Assembly (NCBI GenBank): GCA_013368315.1 | Contig: JAACJM010000159.1 | Span: 1-64,000, forward strand | DNA length: 64,000 bases | Reading direction: 5' to 3' | From: Tetrapyrgos nigripes | Lineage: Eukaryota > Basidiomycota > Agaricomycetes > Agaricales > Campanellaceae | Shown: piece after piece, positions 33,673 through 43,590 of the stretch | Layout of the letters: each line of letters starts with the position of its first letter | Position numbering within the stretch: position 1 is the stretch's first letter | The notes under the pieces: generated by a model | What the model was told of the DNA's origin: nothing | Seen by the model: the letters and a program-made list of their open reading frames with translations, nothing else | The model's database searches: none | Position numbers and translations under genes: made by a program

Positions 33673-34547
33673 TGCATCACCCCCTTTGAATTGGCAGTTT
33701 TTTTTTACCAAAAAAGGGCTGTGGGAACACTGGCTTTGCCAGCAACTGTTACAATGGAAGTCATACTTCAAGGTTTTGCCTTTCGTTTATTTGTTTGTTG
33801 AGCCTTTTTATCGAAGAAAGGTTTGAGCAAGACTTCTGAAGACGAGTATTACTCAAAGTAAGACTTGTAGAAAGATGTATAAGGTTGAGCTGGGGAATCT
33901 AGCTCGAAGAATACTCTACCTATATACAATGATGTCTTGTAACTACGAGTCAGAGTACAATGTGTATAAAGCATGTAAGTTGTCTGTAGTAGCTATGTCA
34001 AACAGCATGCAAGTGATAAGAGTAAGGGAATCATGCATGTGTGAATAATAGTAGACATGTGTACTATGCATGTAAGAGAGAAAGCAAGGATAGAGCACAA
34101 CGAACAAAAGGGAAACATGTGTTAGATAAGAAAAATGAAAGAGAGTAAAGAAAAGAAAGAGCGAGTCAAAGAGTCCTATAGAATAGGGGTGAGAAATTGT
34201 AACAGCAACCTTCCTGATATGATAACACAGGGTGAAAGTATCATGTTATGCTCAAAGTCAATGAACTTATAGTTGAAATAGTACAGTACTGTATATCAAA
34301 AGGAACACACTCAACAAATGGGTGGTGAATGACAAAACACTGTTGATGATCACATACATCAGATAAGCCTTGTTAAAAGTCCAGGGAGATAGATATATGG
34401 GATGTGGTATTAAGGAGAGCTTTATGTGCAAGCAAGTGACAACAACAACAAGGGGGAGGAAGAGTGGATGGGTATCATGAGTCAGAATAGTTAGGCAAAG
34501 CTGCTCATGTCAATCCTGATCAAAAGAGAACAGCACCCCATGGCTCC
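33673..34547. other. Gene-free interval
   Basis: No supported gene was found. AG-rich simple stretches occur near 34130-34170, and CTACCTATATAC at 33914 resembles 3306, but no repeat unit could be defined. Confidence 0.35.
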
Positions 34548-35039
34548 TCAAAATCTGTCCAGCATCTGCGCTTTGGCCTTCCACCTCTCAACCTCAACTG
34601 TCAAATTGTCTACCCTGTTTTCCAGCACCAGTTGATGCTGTGACTCCAGCTTGTGCTTCCTAGACTTCCGCACTGCCAAGGTGTTCTGATGTTGCTTCTC
34701 AGAAGCATTGGGACTGGGAGCTTCACCAGCAAGCTTTTGTGGAAAATACAGTAGGGTGTATTGAGGTCGGGAGAAATGGGAGACAGGAAACTGTAAAGTG
34801 AAGTGAGGAATTCGTTCCCTGGGGGTGAGTTGTGGACTGGGGTTATGGTATTGAGGTGATGCTAGTAGTGGAGAAGCTGTGTCAGATGATGAACTTGACA
34901 GAAAGCTCAGAGAATGGGAATCACCTAGGATAGTATTGGCAATGATGGAAGCTGCATCAACAATGGGCACACTCATATCTGCTGGTAGAGCAGTCCTTGA
35001 CACTGCTGGGGAAGACTCCACAGTCATAGAGCTGTTCAT
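34548..35039 (-). CDS. bZIP-like transcription factor, GCN4 type (163 residues)
   Basis: The minus-strand ORF starts at an ATG at 35039. It has a Ser/Pro-rich N-terminal half and a C-terminal bZIP. The basic region NTLAVRKSR fits the N-x7-R signature of DNA-contacting residues. It is followed by KHKLESQHQLVLENRVDNL and VEVERWKAKAQML, with a Leu-containing coiled coil as in GCN4/CpcA amino-acid-control regulators. The usual first basic cluster just before the Asn is replaced by SEKQHQ, and the zipper is short, so DNA binding may be weak. Basidiomycete relatives are normally longer with an N-terminal activation domain. It is a single exon with no stop. It may be a truncated paralogue or a retained functional small regulator. 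Confidence 0.55.
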   Translation of the reverse strand: MNSSMTVESSPAVSRTALPADMSVPIVDAASIIANTILGDSHSLSFLSSSSSDTASPLLASPQYHNPSPQLTPRERIPHFTLQFPVSHFSRPQYTLLYFPQKLAGEAPSPNASEKQHQNTLAVRKSRKHKLESQHQLVLENRVDNLTVEVERWKAKAQMLDRF

Positions 35040-35159
35040 CAGGAAAAAATTAAGTTTATATAGAGTCCTATGTATACTCTGTAGTAGTGATAGTTATGTA
35101 GTAATGTCCCCAACTATTGAGAGCTACGTAGTAGTCTGTAGTTCTGTCATGTAAGTCTA

Positions 35160-35620
35160 TAGTTCTAGGTAACCATCACTAATACCTCTGTATCCACTGT
35201 AACCGAGTGCACATGCTGTATAGCCTAAGGAGTCTCCGAAGACTGGGTTGACCAAGTATTCTATAGAGGTGAAGATAGGAGCCATAATTGAGACTGGAAT
35301 CCTCTGTAGGAATTTCCAAAACATAGAAAAGAGCGAAGAAACGATGACTCGTATATAATAAATAGTATATAGTAACACGATGAATACATAGCTCTACTCC
35401 TTATCCGTACCCATAGATTCACCCACGAGCTACTCACCATCGACACCAACATTACCCCGTTCTCCTTCCGCCTGACTACCATTCCCTGGTCCGGCCTCTT
35501 CATCCTTCTCCTTGTCATCGTCGTCTTCCGTATCAGTATCACCAGTACGCCCAGCCAGCTCTTGCGCCATGCGTGTTTGAAGTTCTCCAGTTATCACTGG
35601 TTTGACTAATGAAAGGGGTG
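35160..35620 (-). pseudogene. Two-exon gene fragment of unknown origin next to the Helitron gene
   Basis: On the minus strand the sequence PTPLSLVKPVITGELQTRMA, with ELAGRTGDTDTEDDDDKEKD after it, leads to GNVGVDG at a GTGAGT donor near 35440. A second exon after TTCCTACAG near 35306 carries SSLNYGSYLHLYRILGQPS and LYSMCTRLQW before a stop near 35180. The first part reads like the acidic C-terminal end of a larger host protein whose upstream exons are absent. It lies about 70-500 bp from the stop of the Helitron protein, at its 3' side. A captured gene fragment is therefore a possible explanation. Confidence 0.35.
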
Positions 35621-35685
35621 TGGGCCATCGCTAACGCGTGGCGACTACGAGGCCGCCGGGTTCAGTCAATTAAATAAGAATTAAA

Positions 35686-38600
35686 TTATATTCCATTTTC
35701 GCTACAGACATAAAGGACCACTACAGCCTTCTTATGCGCAAAGAATTCCAGAGCGTCATTGTTAGCTTGGACATCTGGAGATAACTTTGTTGCTATTCCA
35801 GTTCCAATGCCGTCATAGACCCATTCATGGGCACCATCAAACATCCTAGTGATGAAGTGATCATTTCCGAAATAAATAATACCATTTATGTGATACTGTT
35901 TTGACTCAGCTCCTTGAGGCACATGTATGATATTCTGAATCTGCATATTGCACTCATAAGGTATTGACATTAGGAAAAATTTGGGGAATCTTTGGAATGT
36001 GTATTTCCGAAGCATGTCTGAGTGACAAGAGGGACATTGATCAGCCCATGGCTCCACAAAATGAGACACGCAAGCTTGAGTTGACTGATAAGTACCAGTA
36101 GTCCGAGTCAACAGGAGATTGTGTTGCATCCTCTCCCGAAGCGAGAAGTGGTTGTTACCGCAGAAAACTGTTCTCTTAGTGGTGGGATTGACTGACCACA
36201 TCAACTCATGCAGGACATCGCTCGTATCTGCATAAGCCCCATCTGGAAAAGCATCAGGATCAATTATAGAAAGCTGTCTTCGTATTTGATCTCTGATATC
36301 AGCGTAGTTTGATGAGTTTGACTGGAAAGTGGCTGAAAGCTCATTCATTAAAATTGAGGAGAAATTATCACTTTCACCAAGAAAAGCGGCTCTTTCTGTT
36401 CTGAACAAATGATAAAGAAGCATGAGAGCAGAGTCATATGCACAACTGTTAGCAGACCACTTGAGTGTGGGATAATCATGACTTGGAGCTTGTTCAGATA
36501 CACTGGTTTCTTCTGAAAGAATTGAAATTGATTTGTCCTTCATTTCATTGCAATCCAGACTGGTCATATCAATAGGTACAAAATTACCTGATTGCTTTTT
36601 CTTTGCATGATGTTTTGTCTCTTCTTTTTCCAGTATTATCCAAGAAATATCTTTATGCAGCGTAGACTCAAATTTTTCATCTGCATCCCATACTAGACTC
36701 TGATGAAGCCCTTCAGGTCTATGTCTATTGCCAAAATGTGATCTATATTGTTGTATGAGTGGTCCTCTTAATTCTCCAATAATTGAACGTGGCAATTTTT
36801 GATCTACACGTAACTTAGTGATGTCATTCAGAATTTCCAATTCCCTTAGTTCTTGTCGATATCCACCTTTATTGCTAATACCACCAGTAATATGACTAAC
36901 ATTAAAACCTTGTAAAATCATAGTCCCACTTGCACTAGAGCTCCTTGACAAAGCAGTATAGATGGCCCGGAAATCACGACTATTGTATATGTCTGCCACA
37001 TTGGGGTCTCGTGTTTTCCCTTGGGAAGCAAAGTCTGTCATCGCAAAATTGGGTAGAATTTCTACTTGAGTTCTAGAGATCTGAATGATTCTGTCATCAG
37101 GCAGCTTACAGTTAATACGTCGTGTATTTGGGGTAATAGGAACAACATTGAGGGGCAGGTCTTTGAACTGAATATTTGTAGGAGGCTTTTCAAGTTTGAC
37201 ATACAGCACATCCAGCACAAGTTGACCACGTTTTCCCTTCCTAGCTTGCCACCCATGCACTGTACCTTCTTGACCTTTGGTTATACAAAGCTCAGTTGCA
37301 CCATTGAAACGGATCATGACAGGCAGACCTTTACACAAGTGAAGAATACTGGGAATTTGCATATTATTCGTTGAAGGAGCTTGCTTCCACAGTAGCTGCT
37401 GTACATGTTCGTCAATTTGGTGTTTTGTAGCTTTTCTGCGTTTGCGTTTTCGATCACAAGTTTTAGTAGGAGGTTCATCAAAAACAACCTCTTCATCATC
37501 AGAGAAAAAGGGTGTGAGTACTTGGCCTGTCTCTGCAGCAAATCGTTTACTGCCCAGTTCATTAGCTACATCCTTGTGTTTGTTATAAGTCAAAATTATG
37601 GAAGTATTGCGGAAACGAGGGTTATCAATAGACCGAGAATCATTTGAAGGGTCTGAGATTAATGATCGCAAGAAACTAATATCCTCTGTAGTGCAATTTT
37701 TATATCTCATGTTCTCCAATGCTTGACGAAATTTGTTATCTTGATCTGACTTTCCGGTTTGTCGACAGTTCTTTCTCAAGAGTACTACAGTGTTGACTTG
37801 ATGCCATAAATATTTTCCAATACTGGCTTGTTGGTCTGAAGAATTGGAACCTATGATATGGCTATATAATGATACACTTTCACCACCCATGGCCGGTGGC
37901 AATTGTGCAAAATCACCTGCAAATATCATGTTCATCCCACCAAATGGAAGAAGTGGTTGATTCAAAGCAGTGGCCATCTTTGCACTGATTTTGTACATGT
38001 CTTTACAAGAAAGCATTGAAACTTCATCTAAAAAAACATAATTCACGCCACTGAGTCTGGAACAAATTTGGGATAGAGATGTCTTCCAAAACTCACCCTC
38101 TGATGAATTGATCCCAAAAATGGAGTGATAAGTGGAACCCTGAATCAAAGCTGCCGCTGTCCCAGTTGGTGCAACCACTATCATGCGGTGGCTCTCATCC
38201 CTCTCTTTAAAGAACTCTCTCAGAGTCTTCAGGACTTGAGTTTTACCTGTCCCTGCCATGCCACCAACATACATCTTCAACTGGTCTGAAATTGAACTGA
38301 CAGCATGGTTTGCAATAATACGAAAAGCTCTTTCCTGTTCTTGATTCAATTGAAATTTGATACATAAATCATCTATGAGTTTTTTGGTGTGATTACTCTT
38401 GAATTTCTCCTCAAATATATGTTGATCAAGAATTTCTACCTGATTGGGATATTTGTTAGGAAAGTTATTTGGTCTGTCTTTGTTGTGCTTCAATCTATTT
38501 GTTAACACACTTCCCTTCATTTTCGCAATTTCCAGTCTCCATACATTTGAACTCCTTAAAGGAAAGTCAAAAGAGGCTGGTATAAGATTTTTCAAGTCAC

Positions 38601-41600
38601 ATTTTGCATTTGACCACCCCGTATTCACTAGTAAATCAGTCATCTCTTGCATGTCTAACTGCCTGCGTATTTCACGTGCACTTATACTGTCATCTGAACA
38701 TTTAAATGGATCAAAATGAACTCCGTCATCAAATTCAGGCTCTAAACTGGAAGGATCAATTCCAAGACTCTGAGCTTTTCTTTGAGCATGATAGTCATCT
38801 CTTGAATCCAAACATTCAAATCGAAGTTCAAAATTGTCCATCAGGAACTTTTGATGGGTAGAAAATTGATAGTTAAGGAATGCACTATCCCAATTTTCAT
38901 CCTTGATCTTAAGATCTTCTCCTGTTCTCCAAGGTTTGAAAAGTGTCAACATTACTGAGCAGTAGAACTCTCTGTCACCTTTATTTTTTCTTGGTAATGA
39001 TGGCCCAATAAAGTTAGGCACAATATTCTTCTTATTGTGCATGCACAAGTAATGTGTACTGGCCAAAGGGTGGTCATCCATAAATGGATGTCCATTTTTG
39101 GGCAACCTATGTTTTTGCAAAGGCCTGGCTTTGTTTTGAGTACTAGGACGCACAACTTCCAATGTATCTTTATCTGATGCTTCATCTGATGAACTGCTGC
39201 AATCATAGTTTTCAGACCTCTCATCATCAGAGCAATCAATTTCTTTATTGCCTGCTTTAAGTTTGACGTGTTCACATTGGCAGACCCATTTGTATAAAGT
39301 CATCTCATTTAAAGCTTTTGGACGGTATATATAATCAAAAATTGAGGAAAACCCTACAATCTTGCCCTTGTGACGAATCACCACTACCTTTTCCTCATTA
39401 TTGGGTGGGACTTCCTCAGGTTCTCGCCAAAACTTACGTGCTTCATTGACAAAGTCTTTCCAATAAAAGGATTTGAACTCATGACTTGTGTAATGATCAG
39501 GTTTATCTAAAAGATACATATCAATCATTGGTGCGCCCAGCTCCATCTTGACCGACAGTAAGTTAACCACTTGGGTAATAATTTTTCTTGCTTTCTCATG
39601 GCGGGGTAAACTACCTGTCAACATTTCCGCATTTCTTTGTAAAATAGTACGAATAACTTCGAAAATAACATGAGTGTTCAGATTCCATTTTGTAATGTAC
39701 TCTGTCACATACAGCACAACAGCCTTTATTGCTGTCCCTGATAGCAATGATGAGACATCAGAGTTACATCTAAGTAAGTATGTCATAGTTTGGTTGTAGG
39801 TATTAATCCAAGCTTCTGACTTTTTCATTCTCAGGGCACCTGTTTCAGTGTCAACTTGCGTTGAGGGGAAGGTTTCACGTGGAAACCTGGCTTTGCAGGT
39901 ACCAAATTTATTGTCAAGGCAACCCAGATAATCTTTACCTGCCTTCCTTGTTCCTTGCTTGGTCAAAGTAGATTTGCATTTGTGTATATGAGTTCGGGAT
40001 ACAATATCGTCCACTTCCTGTTGGTAATTTTTATACCACGCTTTACATCGCTCACAAACCTCAGTGCTAGTACAAAAACAATCTGATGGAGGACTCTGAG
40101 GTAAAGAGTATAAAGGATTGGTGTATTCTTCATTTTCTGAGATAGCCTGAAGATTTTCTTGAACCTCTTCCTGAGTCCCCGTCATAAAATCTCCACAATG
40201 TACAGATTCTAAGTATTCAACAATTTTTCTCTGGAAATCATCTTCATTTTTCAGTATAGCATCTCTTATCTGTTGTGGAGACATGCTGTTTGTAATCCAA
40301 AGAAGCATATGAAGATGGAGTGTCAATCTCCCTTGTTGTTCTATGGTTCCAAAATAACCAGAAGTCTTCCCGAAAATGCCGTCATGATCAGTGTTAACTC
40401 CCAATATGTGCTTGATAAACATTTGAACCATGAAATCAAAGAACTTGGCACCGGCCACAGGATTGTTAATAATTCTGCGAGTTCTTTGATCATTAGGAAG
40501 ATTAAGATTAATATCAAAATTTTCATCAGTGATAGCATAGTACAAACATAGAGGGTGAGTTTGATCTGATGGTGCAAAAGTGATATACCAAGATGGGGCC
40601 CCAAGATATGAGATTAGGGACCACAGCTTAACCTGTAAGAACTTTTTGCTGGACATAGATCCTTTTACTGTACCACCGACGTGATCCAAATCTTGAATGA
40701 CCTGATAGCACAATTTTTCTTCTTCTGTTTCGGGCTTTACTATTTCACCTTTGCTCAGTTTGTCTATCAAACTGTTCAATACATGTGGATTCAAATTTAA
40801 GATACGATCTGCAATAGCAGAGAAACTTTTCTTTTGTGTGAGTGCAAAGCCATTACTTGTACTCTTTTTGACTTGTTCATGACTAAAGGCCACAAAACCA
40901 AATAAAGGGTCAGTCTGGAACCTCTTATCATGGTAGTTCATGAAGTATTTTTTGTGATTTTTTTCAGAAAATGACTTGAGTGTTGTCATGCCAATACTAC
41001 CCATCCCATAAGGGAAAAGCCAGGGAAATATAGAAGGATATAATAAGGGATTGTTAAATATTGAAGAACTTTTTTCACTATGCCCAACAGCCAGAAATTT
41101 ACCTTGTGATTTTAAATAAGCCAAGGCCTTAGCTTTCTGTAGTTCCACAGAAGTATTCTGTAGCTGTTCACCTGTGATACCATGCACTACAAACGGCACA
41201 CTGCCTGTCTCGGTGCCAGTTTCCAGTTCATTGTCATGAGTACTAGTACCCTCGGGTATTCTGTTGCCTTCTGACTGCATCATTTTGAATGCTACAGTAA
41301 CTGGTGGTATATCCTCAGGGTATCTATTGAGATTATCTGTTGAGATTGTTATATTTTGATACGCAGGATGATTCAATCTAAGCCAATTTAATGCTTTGAA
41401 CACTTCCTTGCGTCTAACAAGCATGGGAGTACGTTTATAGTCCTTTTCTGTGGGCTTGCATGGACCAGTAAACATGATAGCCAAGACTTCATCAAGATCT
41501 TCTGGAGGTGGAGGAAGGATATCGTACACTTTCATCACTGGTGAGTCAAAAGCTATGGCATGTGAAATCATTTTTCTCATACCAGAAGATACACGTACAA

Positions 41601-43590
41601 AACAACAATTTGTTCGGACCTTTTGAATTAGTAACTTTTCAACAAAATTCAAGTTCTGTAATTGAGGGGGGATGTCTCCAAGCCAAAATCCATTTGTTAG
41701 TGAGATACGAGGAATCTTGCCGTCTCGGAGATAAACTCTACAGTCACTACACACTTTGGAACATGAATGATCAATAATCGGTCCAGGTAAATCAGTTATT
41801 TTATCAGAAAATGTTTGTCGTTCTTTGCGAGTAACTCCAGTAGCAATAAGAACATGAAGCATATTTTTAACTTGTTTGATAGGAGTTAGGGTCGATGCTG
41901 GCTTAAGCTGCCCACAAACTCCACACCCGTCTTCTTCAATTGCCGATGCAGAGAATTCACCGCACCAATCCGATATAATTTTCTTAAGCAGAAGGTTGGA
42001 AGGAACTGGAGGGGGAAAGGCATTTTGACGTTTGATCTCAACTTGGTCAATAGGTTCCAAGACGGTGATAGGCTCTCTACAAGTGGACTGACATTGATGC
42101 TTTTCAAATAAGATGTGAAGTTTTGATTTAGCATTGTCTCGAAACGAAAAATTATGATATCTGGCCAACTCTCTCAATGACGGGCGACTCAATGACACAT
42201 ACAATTCAGACATGGGTATCAGTGTATATAGAAACCTAGGATCACAAGTAAATTGTGAATCTTGTTCCAGGAAACCATGTAACCGATACATTGTTGAACC
42301 TGGATTAATTATTAAACAAGGAAAAAGTAGATGTTTTTCCAGATAGGGATAAAAGTAGGTATGACTTGGGCCACCTCCACGTAAGGAAATATATGATGAG
42401 GTATCACTCAAAGTTTGTGTACCCATTGGGAGACAGTGTGCAAGCAAATGGACCATGTGAATATATGAGTAATAATGAGCAAAACTAGTGATCGGCGTTA
42501 TGACATATGGATGCATAAACGCTACAGCTTTTTTACTGATATGAAAGTCAAGATCCAGCGATAAAGTGCAGTCCAAAGGTGTACTGGTAAAATCCAGAAG
42601 TGATGATCCACTATGAAGCCCAAGCATGTAGCACTGAACGCAGCATTGTAGACTTAACGCTCTCAGACGGGCAACAAAATCGTGGGCATAGAAAACTGAT
42701 CTGAAAACAAACAATTTCGCATACTGGCATTTGGCGTCAATTCTTTCAAAGAAGGGTAGAAAGATAACTACTTTCTCAGTTGGAAATTTTGTATAGTCAA
42801 CCAACTGATAATGATGATAGCTATGTAAAATAAAATCAATACTTTCGTTAGATGAAACTAGTACTTGCTCAAAAATGTTGTATATTTGTGGCCATAGACG
42901 TTTACGTGAAAAAGATTTAAGGGAGTTTGATAGAAAAATGAACTGCCCTGATGTGACGAATTGCCTCCTAACTCGAAACGCTGAATGATACTGCTGTAAT
43001 GGATTGGATTGATGATAATTAAAGTGAAGGGAAGAGATTTGAGTATGTGAACTGAAATTTTTATTCTGAGGCGTCGATGAGTAAGAATTCTGAAGCGGCA
43101 TTGGGCCGTCTATAAGCAAAAGATTAAACAGCGTTGAGCTGTGAGCATGCGACATTGAGTCGTTGTAGTCGTTAATCGGCATTGGGCCGCGTATATGCGA
43201 CATTGAGTCGTTGTAGTCGTTAATCGGCATTGGGCCGCGTATATATGATGTTGCGATGTTGGAGTGTGAGTCCACATATTGCATTGTGCTGTCAGGAGAC
43301 ATGTTCGGATTTGAGCCCGGAGCACTGAGTAGCGTAGTGACAAAACAAAGTGAATCATATTCAGAATAAGTGGTTCTCGAGAATCCACCATATACGTTGA
43401 GGGACATTGAGCGAGCAAGAGAGAGAGAGTCGTTCGAGCCAGTGATTCTGTAAGCGACAAAAGCGGGAGCAGAGCTTGAGGCGGAATAACAGATGGGGAA
43501 CCAACAGTCAAAGAGCCTGTGGCCAAGACCAGACAATATAAATGTAAGCAATGTAGCGAGAAACATAACAGATGGCTTGAGAGAGTTCAT
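35686..43590 (-). CDS. Autonomous Helitron protein: Rep (HUH), PIF1-type helicase and C-terminal Cys protease-like domain
   Basis: This is an uninterrupted minus-strand ORF. The first in-frame ATG is at 43590, giving about 2,634 residues. Residues about 550-720 have a Cys pair (CGVCGQ, from Cys556) and the DUF6570-like segment CSDCRVYLRDGKIPRISL with FTGPCKP. The Rep domain has QQGRLTLHLHMLLW with the HUH pair His1092/His1094, and YVTEYITK with Tyr1294/Tyr1298. The helicase has GGMAGTGKT at 1776-1784 (Walker A), FLDEVSML (Asp1855-Glu1856), FAGDFAQLPP, and TDFASQGKT from 2185 with YTALSRS. The last about 300 residues contain NSCAYDS (Cys2383) and DHFITRMFD (His2578) with WVYDG, the order of a USP-like thiol protease. 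Rep nicks and joins DNA in rolling-circle transposition and the helicase unwinds it. Lack of any stop over 7.9 kb suggests recent activity. Confidence 0.9.
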   Translation of the reverse strand: MNSLKPSVMFLATLLTFILSGLGHRLFDCWFPICYSASSSAPAFVAYRITGSNDSLSLARSMSLNVYGGFSRTTYSEYDSLCFVTTLLSAPGSNPNMSPDSTMQYVDSHSNIATSYIRGPMPINDYNDSMSHIRGPMPINDYNDSMSHAHSSTLFNLLLIDGPMPLQNSYSSTPQNKNFSSHTQISSLHFNYHQSNPLQQYHSAFRVRRQFVTSGQFIFLSNSLKSFSRKRLWPQIYNIFEQVLVSSNESIDFILHSYHHYQLVDYTKFPTEKVVIFLPFFERIDAKCQYAKLFVFRSVFYAHDFVARLRALSLQCCVQCYMLGLHSGSSLLDFTSTPLDCTLSLDLDFHISKKAVAFMHPYVITPITSFAHYYSYIHMVHLLAHCLPMGTQTLSDTSSYISLRGGGPSHTYFYPYLEKHLLFPCLIINPGSTMYRLHGFLEQDSQFTCDPRFLYTLIPMSELYVSLSRPSLRELARYHNFSFRDNAKSKLHILFEKHQCQSTCREPITVLEPIDQVEIKRQNAFPPPVPSNLLLKKIISDWCGEFSASAIEEDGCGVCGQLKPASTLTPIKQVKNMLHVLIATGVTRKERQTFSDKITDLPGPIIDHSCSKVCSDCRVYLRDGKIPRISLTNGFWLGDIPPQLQNLNFVEKLLIQKVRTNCCFVRVSSGMRKMISHAIAFDSPVMKVYDILPPPPEDLDEVLAIMFTGPCKPTEKDYKRTPMLVRRKEVFKALNWLRLNHPAYQNITISTDNLNRYPEDIPPVTVAFKMMQSEGNRIPEGTSTHDNELETGTETGSVPFVVHGITGEQLQNTSVELQKAKALAYLKSQGKFLAVGHSEKSSSIFNNPLLYPSIFPWLFPYGMGSIGMTTLKSFSEKNHKKYFMNYHDKRFQTDPLFGFVAFSHEQVKKSTSNGFALTQKKSFSAIADRILNLNPHVLNSLIDKLSKGEIVKPETEEEKLCYQVIQDLDHVGGTVKGSMSSKKFLQVKLWSLISYLGAPSWYITFAPSDQTHPLCLYYAITDENFDINLNLPNDQRTRRIINNPVAGAKFFDFMVQMFIKHILGVNTDHDGIFGKTSGYFGTIEQQGRLTLHLHMLLWITNSMSPQQIRDAILKNEDDFQRKIVEYLESVHCGDFMTGTQEEVQENLQAISENEEYTNPLYSLPQSPPSDCFCTSTEVCERCKAWYKNYQQEVDDIVSRTHIHKCKSTLTKQGTRKAGKDYLGCLDNKFGTCKARFPRETFPSTQVDTETGALRMKKSEAWINTYNQTMTYLLRCNSDVSSLLSGTAIKAVVLYVTEYITKWNLNTHVIFEVIRTILQRNAEMLTGSLPRHEKARKIITQVVNLLSVKMELGAPMIDMYLLDKPDHYTSHEFKSFYWKDFVNEARKFWREPEEVPPNNEEKVVVIRHKGKIVGFSSIFDYIYRPKALNEMTLYKWVCQCEHVKLKAGNKEIDCSDDERSENYDCSSSSDEASDKDTLEVVRPSTQNKARPLQKHRLPKNGHPFMDDHPLASTHYLCMHNKKNIVPNFIGPSLPRKNKGDREFYCSVMLTLFKPWRTGEDLKIKDENWDSAFLNYQFSTHQKFLMDNFELRFECLDSRDDYHAQRKAQSLGIDPSSLEPEFDDGVHFDPFKCSDDSISAREIRRQLDMQEMTDLLVNTGWSNAKCDLKNLIPASFDFPLRSSNVWRLEIAKMKGSVLTNRLKHNKDRPNNFPNKYPNQVEILDQHIFEEKFKSNHTKKLIDDLCIKFQLNQEQERAFRIIANHAVSSISDQLKMYVGGMAGTGKTQVLKTLREFFKERDESHRMIVVAPTGTAAALIQGSTYHSIFGINSSEGEFWKTSLSQICSRLSGVNYVFLDEVSMLSCKDMYKISAKMATALNQPLLPFGGMNMIFAGDFAQLPPAMGGESVSLYSHIIGSNSSDQQASIGKYLWHQVNTVVLLRKNCRQTGKSDQDNKFRQALENMRYKNCTTEDISFLRSLISDPSNDSRSIDNPRFRNTSIILTYNKHKDVANELGSKRFAAETGQVLTPFFSDDEEVVFDEPPTKTCDRKRKRRKATKHQIDEHVQQLLWKQAPSTNNMQIPSILHLCKGLPVMIRFNGATELCITKGQEGTVHGWQARKGKRGQLVLDVLYVKLEKPPTNIQFKDLPLNVVPITPNTRRINCKLPDDRIIQISRTQVEILPNFAMTDFASQGKTRDPNVADIYNSRDFRAIYTALSRSSSASGTMILQGFNVSHITGGISNKGGYRQELRELEILNDITKLRVDQKLPRSIIGELRGPLIQQYRSHFGNRHRPEGLHQSLVWDADEKFESTLHKDISWIILEKEETKHHAKKKQSGNFVPIDMTSLDCNEMKDKSISILSEETSVSEQAPSHDYPTLKWSANSCAYDSALMLLYHLFRTERAAFLGESDNFSSILMNELSATFQSNSSNYADIRDQIRRQLSIIDPDAFPDGAYADTSDVLHELMWSVNPTTKRTVFCGNNHFSLRERMQHNLLLTRTTGTYQSTQACVSHFVEPWADQCPSCHSDMLRKYTFQRFPKFFLMSIPYECNMQIQNIIHVPQGAESKQYHINGIIYFGNDHFITRMFDGAHEWVYDGIGTGIATKLSPDVQANNDALEFFAHKKAVVVLYVCSENGI
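43149..43244 (-). repeat. Two exact 48-bp tandem units in the Helitron ORF
   Basis: The unit GCGACATTGAGTCGTTGTAG... occurs at 43149-43196 and again at 43197-43244. In the protein it gives two copies of IRGPMPINDYNDSMSH, and a diverged third (IDGPMPLQN) follows. The copies look identical, so the duplication is young and in frame. Confidence 0.85.

Noticed and set aside
33673..34547. Similarity to 3130-3690 suggesting a shared repeat or solo LTR
   Set aside because: Only short common strings such as CTACCTATATAC could be seen. No ends or target duplication were found.
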